Positions 20,774 to 31,946 of a stretch of DNA of 64,000 nucleotides are shown piece after piece. The translations under genes were made by a program, and so were the position numbers. Position 1 is the first letter of the stretch. Every line of letters starts with the position of its first letter. The notes beneath the pieces are model-generated. The model ran no database searches, had not been told where the DNA came from, and saw only the letters and a program-made list of their open reading frames with translations. The stretch spans positions 110,549,684 through 110,613,683 of the forward strand of contig CM070546.1 in assembly GCA_036346405.1 (NCBI GenBank). The letters run 5' to 3'. The DNA comes from Phyllostachys edulis. Its lineage: Eukaryota; Streptophyta; Magnoliopsida; Poales; Poaceae.

Positions 20774-23700
20774 ATGTCTGGAAATAACAACAATGAAGCT
20801 GAGGCTGAATCAGCAGGGCAACCACCAAGCTTGGCAGAGGTCATGGCTATGATGGAAAGAAATAGATTTCAGGCAGAGCAGAATCAGGCCAGGATGATGG
20901 AGCAACATACTCAACTCCTTGAACAAATTGCCGCAAGATCTTCAGCTGGACATACTTCTGGTAATAATGGAGGAGTGACTCCAGGCTTCAGATGGGCAGA
21001 TTTTCAGAAAACAAGACCACCAACATTCACAGTGTCACCAGAACCGTTAGTGGCCGATGACTGGATAAGGGATATTGAGAGAAAGTTGGACACCATCTAG
21101 TGCAATGACAAAGAGAAGACTTTATTTGCTTCTCATCAACTACAAGGTCAAGCAGCAGCGTGGTGGATGAACTATCAGACTCTTCATCCAGGAAGAGATA
21201 TACCATGGGTAGAATTCAAGGAAGCATTTCACAAAGCCCATGTTCCTGAAGGTATAGTTGCAGCCAAGTGTAGAGAGTTTCTTGCTCTTAAGCAAGGGGG
21301 TCTGATCCTGAGAATACTGCACCAATTTAATCAATTGTACGGTATGCCCCGCATGAAGTGGATACTGAAGCTAAGAAGATGGAGAAGTTTTCACAAGGTC
21401 TGCAAAAGTCACTGAAATTCCACATTTCAGCTCTTGATTTCCCTGACCTAGCTTCCATGGTGAACAAATTGATAATCTCAGAAGAAGCCAGAACCGATAT
21501 GGAAGAAACCAGAAAGAGAAAAATGAAACAAATGACTCCAGCCACAAGTGCACCAAGGGGGAGAATGACGCCCCACCCATCTTCTAGATTTCAACCAAGA
21601 CCCTCCATGAACTCAGCGCCAAGACCACAAATGAACCCAGCAGCAAGGTCAGCTTTTAGTGGAAACAGAGCCACCGCAGTTCAATGTTATAACTGTGGAG
21701 GAAACCATTATCTGAAGGATTGTCCCCAGAAATCCTCCAATTGTTTTCATTGTGGGCAACCTGGTCATTTCAAGGGGCAGTGTCCATTGAAGAACATGTC
21801 ATCAGATGCAGCCAAAGCTCAAACAAGAAACCCGACCCGTAATGTAAGGAATCCTCCCACCTTCCAGGCCAATAGAGGAGGAATGCTACAACCCAGAAAC
21901 CAGCCTAGACAGTCAGGTCAAATCTCAGGAGGAGGACAGTCTGCACCAGCACCATCACAGGGGAAAATCAATCATATTACCACTCAGGATGCAGCTGAGG
22001 CCACTGATATCATTGTCGGTATGTTCCTACTCAATGCAAGATCAGCATTAGTTCTTTTTGATTCAGGAGCTACACATTCAGTTATTTCATTGGATTTTGC
22101 TATGGAGAGTTGTTTGCCTTTTATTGTTTTGCCAAATCCCTATGTGTTGCAAACACCCGGGACTATAATGAAATCTCAGTATAAGTGTAGTAACTTGAAC
22201 CTAGAAATTCATGGAATCAGTTTCAGAACAGAGTTATTGGTGATCCAGATGAGAGGCATAGATGTCATTTTGGGAATGGATTGGTTATCAAAGTATAAAG
22301 CCACAGTTGACTGTGAAAAGAAGACTGTAACCTTGAAGAATTCAGAAGGGCAAGAAGTAACGGTTATGACAGATCAGTCTTTGATAAGGAAACAAAGAAG
22401 GAAGGTTAATAGTACTATTTCAGAAGTCACTATGCAGATGGCAGTAATTGATGAATATCCAGATGTGTTCCCTGAGAAACTACCCGGAAGACCTCCAGAT
22501 AGAAAAATTGAGCTTACTATAGAGTTGGTACCTGAAACCAAGCCTGTAACTAAGGCACAGTACAGAATGGCAACCAGTGAGCTAAAAGAGCTTAAGAAAC
22601 AGTTGGATGAGTTAGAAGAAAAAGGTTTCATAAGACCTAGTGTCTCACCTTGGGCTGCACCAGTCTTATTTGTTAAGAAAAAGGATGGAACTTTGAGATT
22701 GTGTGTGGATTACAGAGCTTTGAATGCAGTGACTATTAAGAATAAATATCCTTTGCCAAGAATTGATGATTTGTTTGATCAGCTGAAAGGAGCCAAGGTA
22801 TTCTCAAAAATTGATCTCAGATCAGGATATCACCAGCTCAAGATTAGAGAACAAGATAGAGAGAAGACTGCATTTACTACAAGATATGGACTTTTTGAGT
22901 TCACAGTAGTACCTTTTGGATTGACCAATGCTCCGGCATATTTCATGAATCTGATGAACCAAGTCTATATGGAATATTTGGATCAGTTTGTCGTGGTATT
23001 TGTGGATGATATTTTGATTTACTCAAAAAGTGAAGAAGAGCATAAAGGGCATCTCCATTTGGCCCTAACTAAGTTAAGAGAGCATCAGTTGTATGCAAAA
23101 TTCTCCAAGTGCGAATTTTGGATGAAGGAAGTGTCATTTTTAGGGCACATTATCACAGAAGAAGGAGTAAAAGTTGACCCAGAAAAAGTCAGAGCAGTGC
23201 AAGAATGGAAACAGCCAAAGTCAGTAATTGAGATAAGAAGTTTCTTAGGTCTGGCGGGATATTACCGCAGATTTATAGAAAAATTTTCAAGAATTGCCCG
23301 TCCACTCACTTAGCTTCTCAGAAAGGATATTCCTTTTAAATGGACGGATAAGTGTGAAGAAAACTTTCAGGAATTGAAAGTCAGATTGACCACTACCCCA
23401 GTACTCATACTGCCAAACCCTGAAAAGGATTTTCATATTTATTGTGATGCTTCAAAGCAGGGATTAGGTTGTGTGCTAATGCAAGATGGAAAGGTTGTGG
23501 CTTATGCCTCAAGACAGTTGAGAACCCATGAAGAGAATTATCCCACACATGATTTGGAGTTAGCAGCAGTTGTTCATTCATTGAAGATTTGGAGACACTA
23601 TCTACTTGGAAATCACTGTGAAGTGTTTTCGGACCATAAGAGTCTGAAATATATATTCACCCAGCCAGATTTGAATCTCAGGCAGAGAAGATGGCTAGAA

Positions 23701-25325
23701 TTAATAAAAGATTATGATTTGGATATCCAGTACCACCCAGGGAAAGCAAATGTTGTGGCTGATGCACTTAGCAGAAAGGCATATCATAGTCTGAATGCAT
23801 TACAAGAATGTCAGTCAGAGTTGGTGTTGGAAATGCAGCAGCTAAACTTGGAAATAGTTGAACAAGGATCATTATCAGCTTTGGAGATACAGTCAGATTT
23901 GGTTGATCAAATCAAACAAGCACAACAGGAAGATCAAGAAGTTCAGCAACTTTTGGCAGAAAATCAAGATAGAGAAATAGTGGATTTCAAGAAAGATGAT
24001 CAAGGAGTAATACGGTTTAAAGACCGTCTGTGTGTACCAAACAAAGAAGAACTGAAACAGTTGATTCTGCAAGAAGCTCACTCGTCACAGTTCTCAATAC
24101 ATCCAGGGGAACAAAATGTACCAAGATCTCAAGAAGAGGTTTTGGTGGAAAAAATGAAAAGAGAGATAGTGAATATATAGCCAAGTGCGACATTTGCCGA
24201 AGATCAAGATAAACCATCGAAACTCAGAGGATTGTTACAACCTCTACCAGTACCAGATTGGAAATGGGAAGAAATTGGCATGGATTTCGTCACAGGATTA
24301 CCAAGGACACAAAAAGGATTTGATGCAATATGGGTAATAGTGGACAGATTAACAAAGGTGGCACATTTCATACCAATTCAGCAAACATATGGAAAGAATA
24401 AGTTGGCAGAATTGTATATGACCAAGATAATATCTTTACATGGAATTCCAAAGAGAATAGTGTCTGATAGAGGAGCACAGTTCACATCTAAGTTTTGGAA
24501 GAAATTACAGGAAGCCATGGGAACGGATTTAGCTTTCAAAGACTGACTTACCATCCTGGCGGGGGATGACAGAGAGAGTCAATCGATATTGGAGGATATG
24601 TTGAGAGCATGTGCTTTAGCTTACTTGAGCAACTTGGGATAAGTGTTTACCTTTTGCAGAGTTCTCCTACAATAATAGTTATCAGGCCAGCATCAAGATA
24701 GCACCTTTTGAAGCCCTGTATGGCAGAGAGTGCAGAACACCATTGAATTGGACAAACACTGGAGAAAGGCAGCTGTTAGGTCCTCAGATAGCCCAAGACT
24801 CAGAAGAGCAAGTCAGAATGATAAGGGATAAGATGAAGATTGCTCAAAGTCGTCAGAAAGAGTATGCAGATAAACGCAGAAAAGATTTGAGTTTCGAAAT
24901 AGGAGATCTGGTATATTTGAAAGTTACACCATTCAAAACAGTTCGAAGGTTTCAAGTAAAAGGAAAATTGGCCCCAAGATACATTGGTCCTTACAAAATT
25001 TTGGAAAGAATAGGAGAAGTGGCATACAAGTTACATCTGACACCCAACCCAACTGGCATACATGATGTGTTCCATGTTTCTCAGCTCAGAAAGTGTTTGA
25101 GGCAGCCAACAGAGCAAGTACCACTTGAAGAGATAGAATTGCAGAATGATCTGACTTATGAGGAAGAACCCCTGATGATACTCGACACTCGTAAAGGCGT
25201 TAAGAGGCAAGAATGTCAAATTTTGCAAAGTTCTCTGGAACAATCATACTGAGGAAGAAGCAACATGGGAAAAGGAATTGAAAATGCAGCGAGATTTTCC
25301 CAACCTGTTCCCCGGCCCTGCGTGA
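20774..25325 (+). pseudogene. gag-pol polyprotein of the gypsy element, broken
   Basis: ATG 20774 opens gag (MSGNNNNEAEAES). The first stop is TAG at 21098, then a frameshift near 21300-21360. From 21358 the frame carries two CCHC knuckles (CYNCGGNHYLKDC, CFHCGQPGHFKGQC), an aspartic protease site (LFDSGATHSVIS) and reverse transcriptase (KIDLRSGYHQ, FVDDILIYS). A TAG at 23311 interrupts RPLT-LLRKD. RNase H follows (YCDASKQGLG, YASRQLR). Integrase is split by a frameshift near 24110 and stops at 24178 and 24544 (core DFVTGLPRT, SDRGAQFTS). The C-terminus has YIGPYKILERIG and HDVFHVSQLRKC, then in a shifted frame a chromodomain-like tail (KVLWNNHTEEEATWE ... DFPNLFPGP) ending at 25325. The order places it in Ty3/gypsy. 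Confidence 0.95.
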
Positions 25326-25348
25326 ATCTCGAGGTCGAGATTCCTTTA

Positions 25349-25360
25349 AGGGGGGTAGGT
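25349..25360 (+). promoter_or_regulatory. Polypurine tract
   Basis: AGGGGGGTAGGT lies directly before the 3' LTR, at the position where plus-strand priming occurs. Confidence 0.85.
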
Positions 25361-28264
25361 TGAAACACCTGAAAAATTTCAAAGTTTGAAAATTAGTTTG
25401 AATTCAAAATCAAATTTCAAAATTCAAATCAAAAATCAAATTTCGGCCAAAATTCGCCCAAATCCAAACCCTAACCCTAACCCGCCTCCCCTTCGCTTTC
25501 CCTTCTCGTCGCGCCTCCACCTCGCCACCTTAAATGGCGTGGGCCGATCCTTGCCTTGCCCCCACTGCCTGCCACCAGGAGCACCCGCCGCCACCGCCTT
25601 GGCCGCCGCCCCACCACTGCAACAGGCCACCGCCACCTCACCCGCCACCTCTCCTGCCGCTCTGCGCCCAACCTGCCACCTCAAGACCAGTGGTGGCGGC
25701 GCCCTCCAGGCTGCGCTCATCGAGGGGGCCGCCTTCTCGCCTCGACCCCGCCCTCCGTCAGCCGCTGACCTCACTCACACGCCCTTGCCCTCGCCCTACC
25801 ACTCACCCCCCCTCTGCAGCGCCCATGCCGTCGCCAGACCTCCTTGCTCCCGCCTCTCATGGGCTATAAAGCCGCCTCGGCCTCTTCAACCCGCACCAAC
25901 CCAACCCCCTCCCCTCCCTTCGTCCCCGACGCCGGTAAGTCGTCGCCGCCGCCTCGGTTCCCCTTCCCGGTAAGAACAACCCCACCCCGAAGCAAATCCC
26001 ACCCACCCAAAGCCAAAACAAACCCCAGAGCCCTACCCTACCCTCTCCGGTCACGGCGCCGCCGGATCTGTGCCGGCGCCGCCGCTCCCTCACGCCCGAA
26101 ACCCTAAAACCCGACGCCAAAACACACTCCCAAAACCCTAGGGTCTAGAGGACTTACCCGGGCGGAGCCGCCTTGCGCTGCTCTCTCCCTCCCCGCCATT
26201 AGTCCCGCGTCGCCGTCGCAAGCCGACGCCGCTCCCAAGCCGCCTCGCTTCGCTCCGCCGCGCGTGCATGGGCGCTTTTTCTGCTGCACGGCGCCCGCGT
26301 TCCCTAGCTTTTTTTTTTGCATACAAGGCGTCTTGGGTCAGACCGTGGGCGTTTCGCCCATTTTCTTTTTGGGTGCATAGTGTTTGAGTTATTGTGTGGC
26401 CCACCTTTGCTCACTTAAAGTCGCCCAAGATCTTGTTCATGCACAATAAATATAGGTTTTATTTCCAAAATTTCAGATTTTTTGTGAGAATTTCTAATTC
26501 TTGTTCTTAAGCCTAAAATGGTGATTTATTATTGTTTATATCTAATTAATAGGTATGAATAATAATGTGATCATGATTTCTTTGAAAACCCTAACTTGAG
26601 TTTAAATAGCCTTTTGATCACCTCGAACTCCAAAACCTAATCCTAACTCTATCTAGCCATTTCCAACTCCTTTACCTCTTTAAGTTGATTTCCTTTCTTC
26701 TTTTATATTTTTGTTGTAGTTGGATCTTTTTCGGCTCGTTCCTTGTTGAGCCAGAGTTTTATTGGTTTTGTGTCTTGCGCTAGGTTTCGACGCCGACGAG
26801 CCAACTCAGGACTTCGTAGGACAGGACCCCGACGTAACAGGACAGTTCGTGGATTTCGAACAAGGAGGCAAGTTGCATACCTTGAACATATTGAACCTAC
26901 ATGTCATATATTAATATTGTTATCTTCATTAAAATATTTTAGCCAAGTATTTCAACAAAGAAATAATACTTTGGAATGCCATGTTGAGTAGTTATAAATC
27001 CTTAAACCACCCATTCTTGTAAGCCATATTCACCTTGACAAACTTGGTTCACATAAAATATCAGCAAATATTCTATTAAGTCATACAAAACTCATTCTAA
27101 ATGAGTTAAGGAAAGTTGGCTTTAGGCCAATAGGATTTTGGTGTAAGTTGAGGGTTGTGTCCATTGAGTTGGAAAACCCAATATACTTGGTAAAATTGGG
27201 TCATCAGTGAGATCAAGAGGTGGGTAACAATGTGTTAGGCCATCGCCTCACTGGGTGACATGTAAGGACAAGAACCTTGTGCTCGAGAATGCACACAAGA
27301 TAAACGCTCAACCACATGCGTGGTCATTACTCCCTAGCTTAGTACACTGCTCATCCAATTGAATATCTACAGTATCAAAGATGAGACAGGGGTGTACCCC
27401 TAAGGACACTCGCTGGTTCTTGCAACGGTATGGGCCCGTCAGCATCGGGGTACAGATTCCACTATTGGCCGGTGGTCTCCCGAGGGCTGTATGGATTAAG
27501 ATCTACCGGGTAGAGGCTAAAAAGGATAAGCAGTGAAAAAGCTTTGTTATCCTTACTCAGTTGTGCGCAAACATGTTGCGTGTCAATGTGAGTTTGTGAT
27601 ATCGTGTGGGTAAAGTTGGGCAACTCTGCAGAGTGTAATCAATGTTATTCGAATACACCGTGCTTCCGGTTAATGAAGCTGTGTTCATGGGTGATGCCAA
27701 CATACGAAGCATAAGTAGAATTTTACAGATGTTAATTGGTAATTTGAAGTTGTTAACCCCTGTGGCTATATTTATTACTGTTTTACTGTCTTTATTTACG
27801 TTAAAGCTTTTAAAGTCAACTATTGCATTCCACATATACCTGTTTGGTAAAACTGTACCATTCCTTTGACATTTCCAGCATATAGTTAAATAGCATTTCC
27901 TATGCAATTTGCTGAGTACGGTAGTTGTACTCATTCTTGCTTAAACAATCAACAGAAGAGTTTTGGGAAGATCCAGGTGTGCTCTACGAGCAAGAAGAAC
28001 CGGTAGACTTTGACGACTACTGGTACTAGGGTCTCGGTTACGCCCAAGCTTCCTGTGGTGCTAGCTTTCTTTTGAAGTGTATTATATTACTTTCGGGCTC
28101 AAATGCTCGCTCGCTTTAAAACCGGGTCATTAAGCCTATCTCGCTGTAATAAAAGTCTGTCTTTTGTTGTAATCGTTTGCTTGCTTGTGAAACCACGACT
28201 TTACAACTGAACATCCTGGACAGTTGTAAAGAATCTAGCGATCCCTAGTTTTGGGGTCGTTACA
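25361..28264 (+). repeat. 3' LTR of the gypsy element
   Basis: 2904 bp, same ends as the 5' LTR, followed by the target duplication CAGAT at 28265-28269. Tracts of 200 bp or more are identical to the 5' LTR, interrupted by clusters of small indels. Confidence 0.95.
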
Positions 28265-28529
28265 CAGATTTTCTGTTGACACGAACAAGACCGAGTGGCG
28301 GTTGCCACTATAAAACGCGAAGCCTCTTTTACTTAAACCCACCTCTCTATTACCTAAAATTCGAAAGAGGGTTTTCTGGCCCTGCGAGAGCTACGATTTA
28401 TTTATTTATTTTATTTTTTTAGAAAAATAGCGAGAGTTACGACTTACGAGCAAACTTTCACCGCATAGCAAAGCAAGGTATGTTCCGGCCCTAGCTTTGA
28501 AAACTTTTCGAAGAACTTTCGAATGTTTG
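28265..28529. other. Displaced upstream sequence of the CTP synthase pseudogene
   Basis: This is the far side of the gypsy insertion site. It once adjoined 16483 and so formed the 5' flank of the minus-strand CTP synthase gene. No coding sequence is seen. Confidence 0.55.
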
Positions 28530-30418
28530 TGTTGGACCGAACAGCGACTGGAGGTGAATTGAGTGATACTCTTTTTCGACTTCATCGGAATTCAATTTCT
28601 TCTTCACTTCAGTAACTATGAAAAGCTAGGGAGATAAGAAGCACAACGAAAGTCTTGTGTTGAACTCAACAAACCTCGGAAGCAAAAACACCTCAAGACA
28701 AGCGATCTAACCGCCTGAGCTGACGGGTCTAATTGCCCTTGGGACCGGTCTGACCTCTGGAGCCCGAAGGACTGCACGTGACAAACACAAAACGACTTAG
28801 CTTCCTACTCCGTGATCCAAATCCTCTGAAACTTCAAACATAACTCACTAAGAAGGTTATGAACCTATTCCAATCGATGATCGAGATGATCAAAGCCAAT
28901 GTTCTACGAATTTCTTAGATGATGTCAAGAAGGTACAAGAATCGAGAAAATTCAAACTTTGATCGAAAAACTTGTTCGTGAGTGAATGATGATCAAGATG
29001 ATCTTAGATGGATCCTCATATGTCATAGCAAGCTATATCACAGCATGAATATCAAGAAAACCAAAGAAACAAGGAAAATCCTAAAAGTTATTTAAGAGAA
29101 AGGAAGAACAAGAGAAAAACTCATCTAGAAGGAAATCTTGTTTAGATTAATTTGAGATATTGTTGGTTTACAGCAACTCTACCATAGAGGACAAAAACTC
29201 AACATTTGAGTACTCGATCAATCAATCTCCCTCAAACCCTATCCTCTTCTACTCTAGTTTCCCCAAATCACAAATTAGGGTTTTACTCTGGGAATGCTCA
29301 AGAGGCTCCAAATCTAGTCCTCTCCTTTTTATAGTGGAGGCTAGGTTAAGAGAGAAAAATTCTAATGGACACCCGTTAAGCCCACACACAAAAGGATCTA
29401 CACTCATGCATGTTTCTCAAAGCGGATGACGAACCGGGCTTTCCAAATCCGTCTCTTCATGATCTCCACCTTCACTTGACCTAAACCGCCTCTTGCACCG
29501 TCTTGCGCCGGTTTCACCAAAGGTCACCCACCCGATACCCCTTATCAATCATTGTCTGAAGACTGAGTCCAATCGTCGTGAAGCAACCTCATATTTCGCC
29601 ACGTGTAGATAGACCAACGGCTCTCTTCATGTCGTCAATTATCTCCCATGTGTCTCCCACTAAAACTACCATGACACTTGCACCGACCCTCGCGCCGCTT
29701 GATGCAACTCGTCGCACCGAGTTTCTCATTCATTCATCTTTGTCCATCATGCGCCATGCTTGAGTCCAATGATTTCACTCGGTATCCTCGATCGTTCTAG
29801 ACATCAGCTCTCCTAGCCTAGTCCTGGCCATCCTTGTCATTGACCTCCAAGCCTCATACACAATAATAGACAAATAAATCAATTCCGGTCACAAGTTCTT
29901 TGCAACTTGACCCACATTAATAAAAACATGCAGCATGTAACACGTTTGCACTGAAAACCATGAATTTGACCTAACCCATGATCATCGCCGTCCACCCATC
30001 ACATGATCAGAGCCTGGTCGATCAGACCACCACCCATGGCCGGTCTGACCGTCAGCTAGCCGGTCAGACCACCCCTCTGGTCTGACCCCAACTACTGGCT
30101 GGTCAGATCGCTCCAGAAATTTTTTTCAAGGACCTAAAAAGCCCCTCTCATAACATTTCGGCAAAACTCTACCTACTTTTGCCTCGAAACTCCATTTTTC
30201 ATGAAACTTGGTGCAAACTCACCTACCAACACTCCTATACAAGTGTTTGATCACATTGCTCGAAATTACAAAGTTATCTTTTTGGCGGGTCCCACCCTGG
30301 CCGGTCTGACCGCAGCCCCTCAGCCTGTCGGTCCTCTTGATAACTGACAAGGACATGAAATTCCCGAAAACAAGGGTTTCGTCAAACGCCTCGGCGCTAT
30401 TGTCAATTGTTCATCACA
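28530..30418. repeat. Probable solo LTR or LTR remnant with GGTCTGACC motifs
   Basis: The block starts TGTTGGACCGAACAGCGACT, like the opening of several grass LTRs, and ends GTTCATCACA, giving TG...CA ends over about 1.9 kb. The palindrome-like motif GGTCTGACC or its complement recurs near 28746, 30041, 30060, 30079 and 30301. No matching 5-bp target duplication is visible, so the boundaries and solo-LTR status are tentative. No gene is seen inside. Confidence 0.45.
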
Positions 30419-31212
30419 CTGAGATTAGGAGCATATCCCCATGACATCCACGGTTTGTAAAGAGATTAAAAGTTCTTTGACCGCTTCATGTCGGATCATT
30501 CCTAGCCTCCCAAGTGAGAGGACCTAGGAGACGCATAATAGATCACACAGGTACTCTCGGTCGGGAGGAAAAGGAGGTACTTGGTTGACAGTAACCTACA
30601 TGTACAGTTGAGTGCTTGTTTGATTGGGTTTGGATCAAGTCCACGATTTGTACTGGCAAATATAGCATGGTCAGACAAGAAAGAAGTTTCGTGACAGGGC
30701 ACAAAAAGGAGCACTAAAAAGGCTTATAATGTAGTACGCCTTAAAGGCCTTGAGCAAAAGGTCGGCCCATTACTTAGGACGCCCCCACCCCACCCCACCC
30801 GCTACTCAGAGGTTGCGCGTGTTGGGATACCTAGGCCCCTGGTTTTCTAAAAATTACGCGAAAAATTTCTCAGAATTAAAATTTAGCGGATTAGCCCTCG
30901 AAAATTGCAGGATTCACCAAAAATTTATATTCCAGCATAAAAGGGCCTCGAGGATTCAAATTTTGAATATTTTTAGCATTTAAAGCATGTTTAGCACTGT
31001 TTTTATTATTTTCTATGCTTTTCTGTATTTATTTACTATTTTGATTAATCGTAATTGCTTAAATTGCCTTTGATCACTGAAATTAGCAATAAAATTATAG
31101 AAAAAGCGTAGAAAATTCTAGAACAATACGAGAGTATTTTGTACTATTATCCAATTTATTTCAAGCATTTTTACCTACAGTAATTTTATGTATTTCTTGC
31201 ATGCACATGTAG
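30419..31212. other. Non-coding stretch upstream of a copia gag fragment
   Basis: No gene is recognised. From about 30830 to 31200 the sequence is AT-rich and leader-like and runs straight into the gag fragment, so it may be the 5' part of the same retrotransposon. Ends were not found. Confidence 0.4.
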
Positions 31213-31862
31213 ATGATAGGCATCACGAACCGGAAGTTCGAGGAGCTGACCCAGCATGACCAAAACTACTTGACTTGAGCTTCTGACGTCGAGATTGTAC
31301 TTGGAGCTAAGAAGCTCTGCGCTGCCATTGGGATTGGTGCATCGAAGGATGCCAAATCCACCCTTGAGGAGAATGATCAGGCACTTCACTTTCTTAGGCA
31401 CCACCTCTGTCATACACTCAAGAATGAATACATGGCAGAGAAGAGCGCGCTAGCCTTATGGACTACACTGAAAAAAACGGTTCGAGAAGCTAAAGTACAC
31501 CATTCTTCCTTAGGCAGAGCGGGAATGGATCCGACTGAGGTTTGCTGACTTCAAGACAGTTCAGGAGTATAATTCTGCTCTACACAGAATCTGTACCAAT
31601 CTTCAACTCTATGGCAAGTAAGTCACAGATGAGTAGAAGATTAAGAAGACGCTCTCCACCTTCCACCCTAGTGTAGTGCAGTCTGCGCAACTATTGTCAA
31701 GACGGCTACAAGGAGTATGCCAAATAGATTGATATTATGCAGGTTGCAGAGGCTCAAGATGACGTTCTTCGTAAGAATTTCGTCGCCCAACCACCTGGGA
31801 GCTCTGCTGGCCGTGAGGCCAACGCTGGGAGCTTCAAGGTGCGGAAGAAAAGGGGAAGGTGA
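31213..31862 (+). pseudogene. Ty1/copia gag fragment (UBN2-type)
   Basis: The capsid-like part of a copia polyprotein is recognisable across frames: KFEELTQHDQNYLT at the start, ASDVEIVLGAKKL, HFLRHHLCHTLKNEYMAEKS, then EREWIRLRFADFKTVQEYNS and HRICTNLQLYGK, and a later AEAQDDVL. This matches the order of the gag polypeptide of copia-type elements (tryptophan-position motif, hydrophobic core, REW..LR..DF). Stops at about 31278 and 31620 and frameshifts near 31470 and 31710 make it non-functional. No protease, integrase or RT follows; PMD sequence begins about 80 bp downstream. Confidence 0.75.
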
Positions 31863-31946
31863 GATTTGCTACTCTTTTGCAATCATGCTTCCAACTTATC
31901 CTCCATGTGCTTGTGTCACTTATTTATTTGCTTATCGCTCTTGTAG

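Larger units (their letters stand above)
16484..28264 (+). mobile_element. Structurally complete Ty3/gypsy LTR retrotransposon (chromovirus, Tekay-like) with an extra 5' ORF
   Basis: An 11.8-kb element with two LTRs (16484-19360 and 25361-28264), each TGAAACACC...GTCGTTACA, flanked by the 5-bp duplication CAGAT (16479-16483 and 28265-28269). It has an initiator-Met primer site, an extra ORF before gag, gag-pol in the order gag, protease, RT, RNase H, integrase, and a chromodomain-like C-terminus followed by a polypurine tract. Long LTRs plus an ORF0 resemble what I recall for the rice RIRE3/RIRE8 group; that family name is inference only. The coding region is broken by stops and frameshifts. 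It sits about 260 bp upstream of the CTP synthase start codon, in opposite orientation. Confidence 0.95.

Noticed and set aside
28530..30418. Complete LTR retrotransposon
   Set aside because: Only one LTR-like block is visible and no internal coding, partner LTR or target duplication was found.
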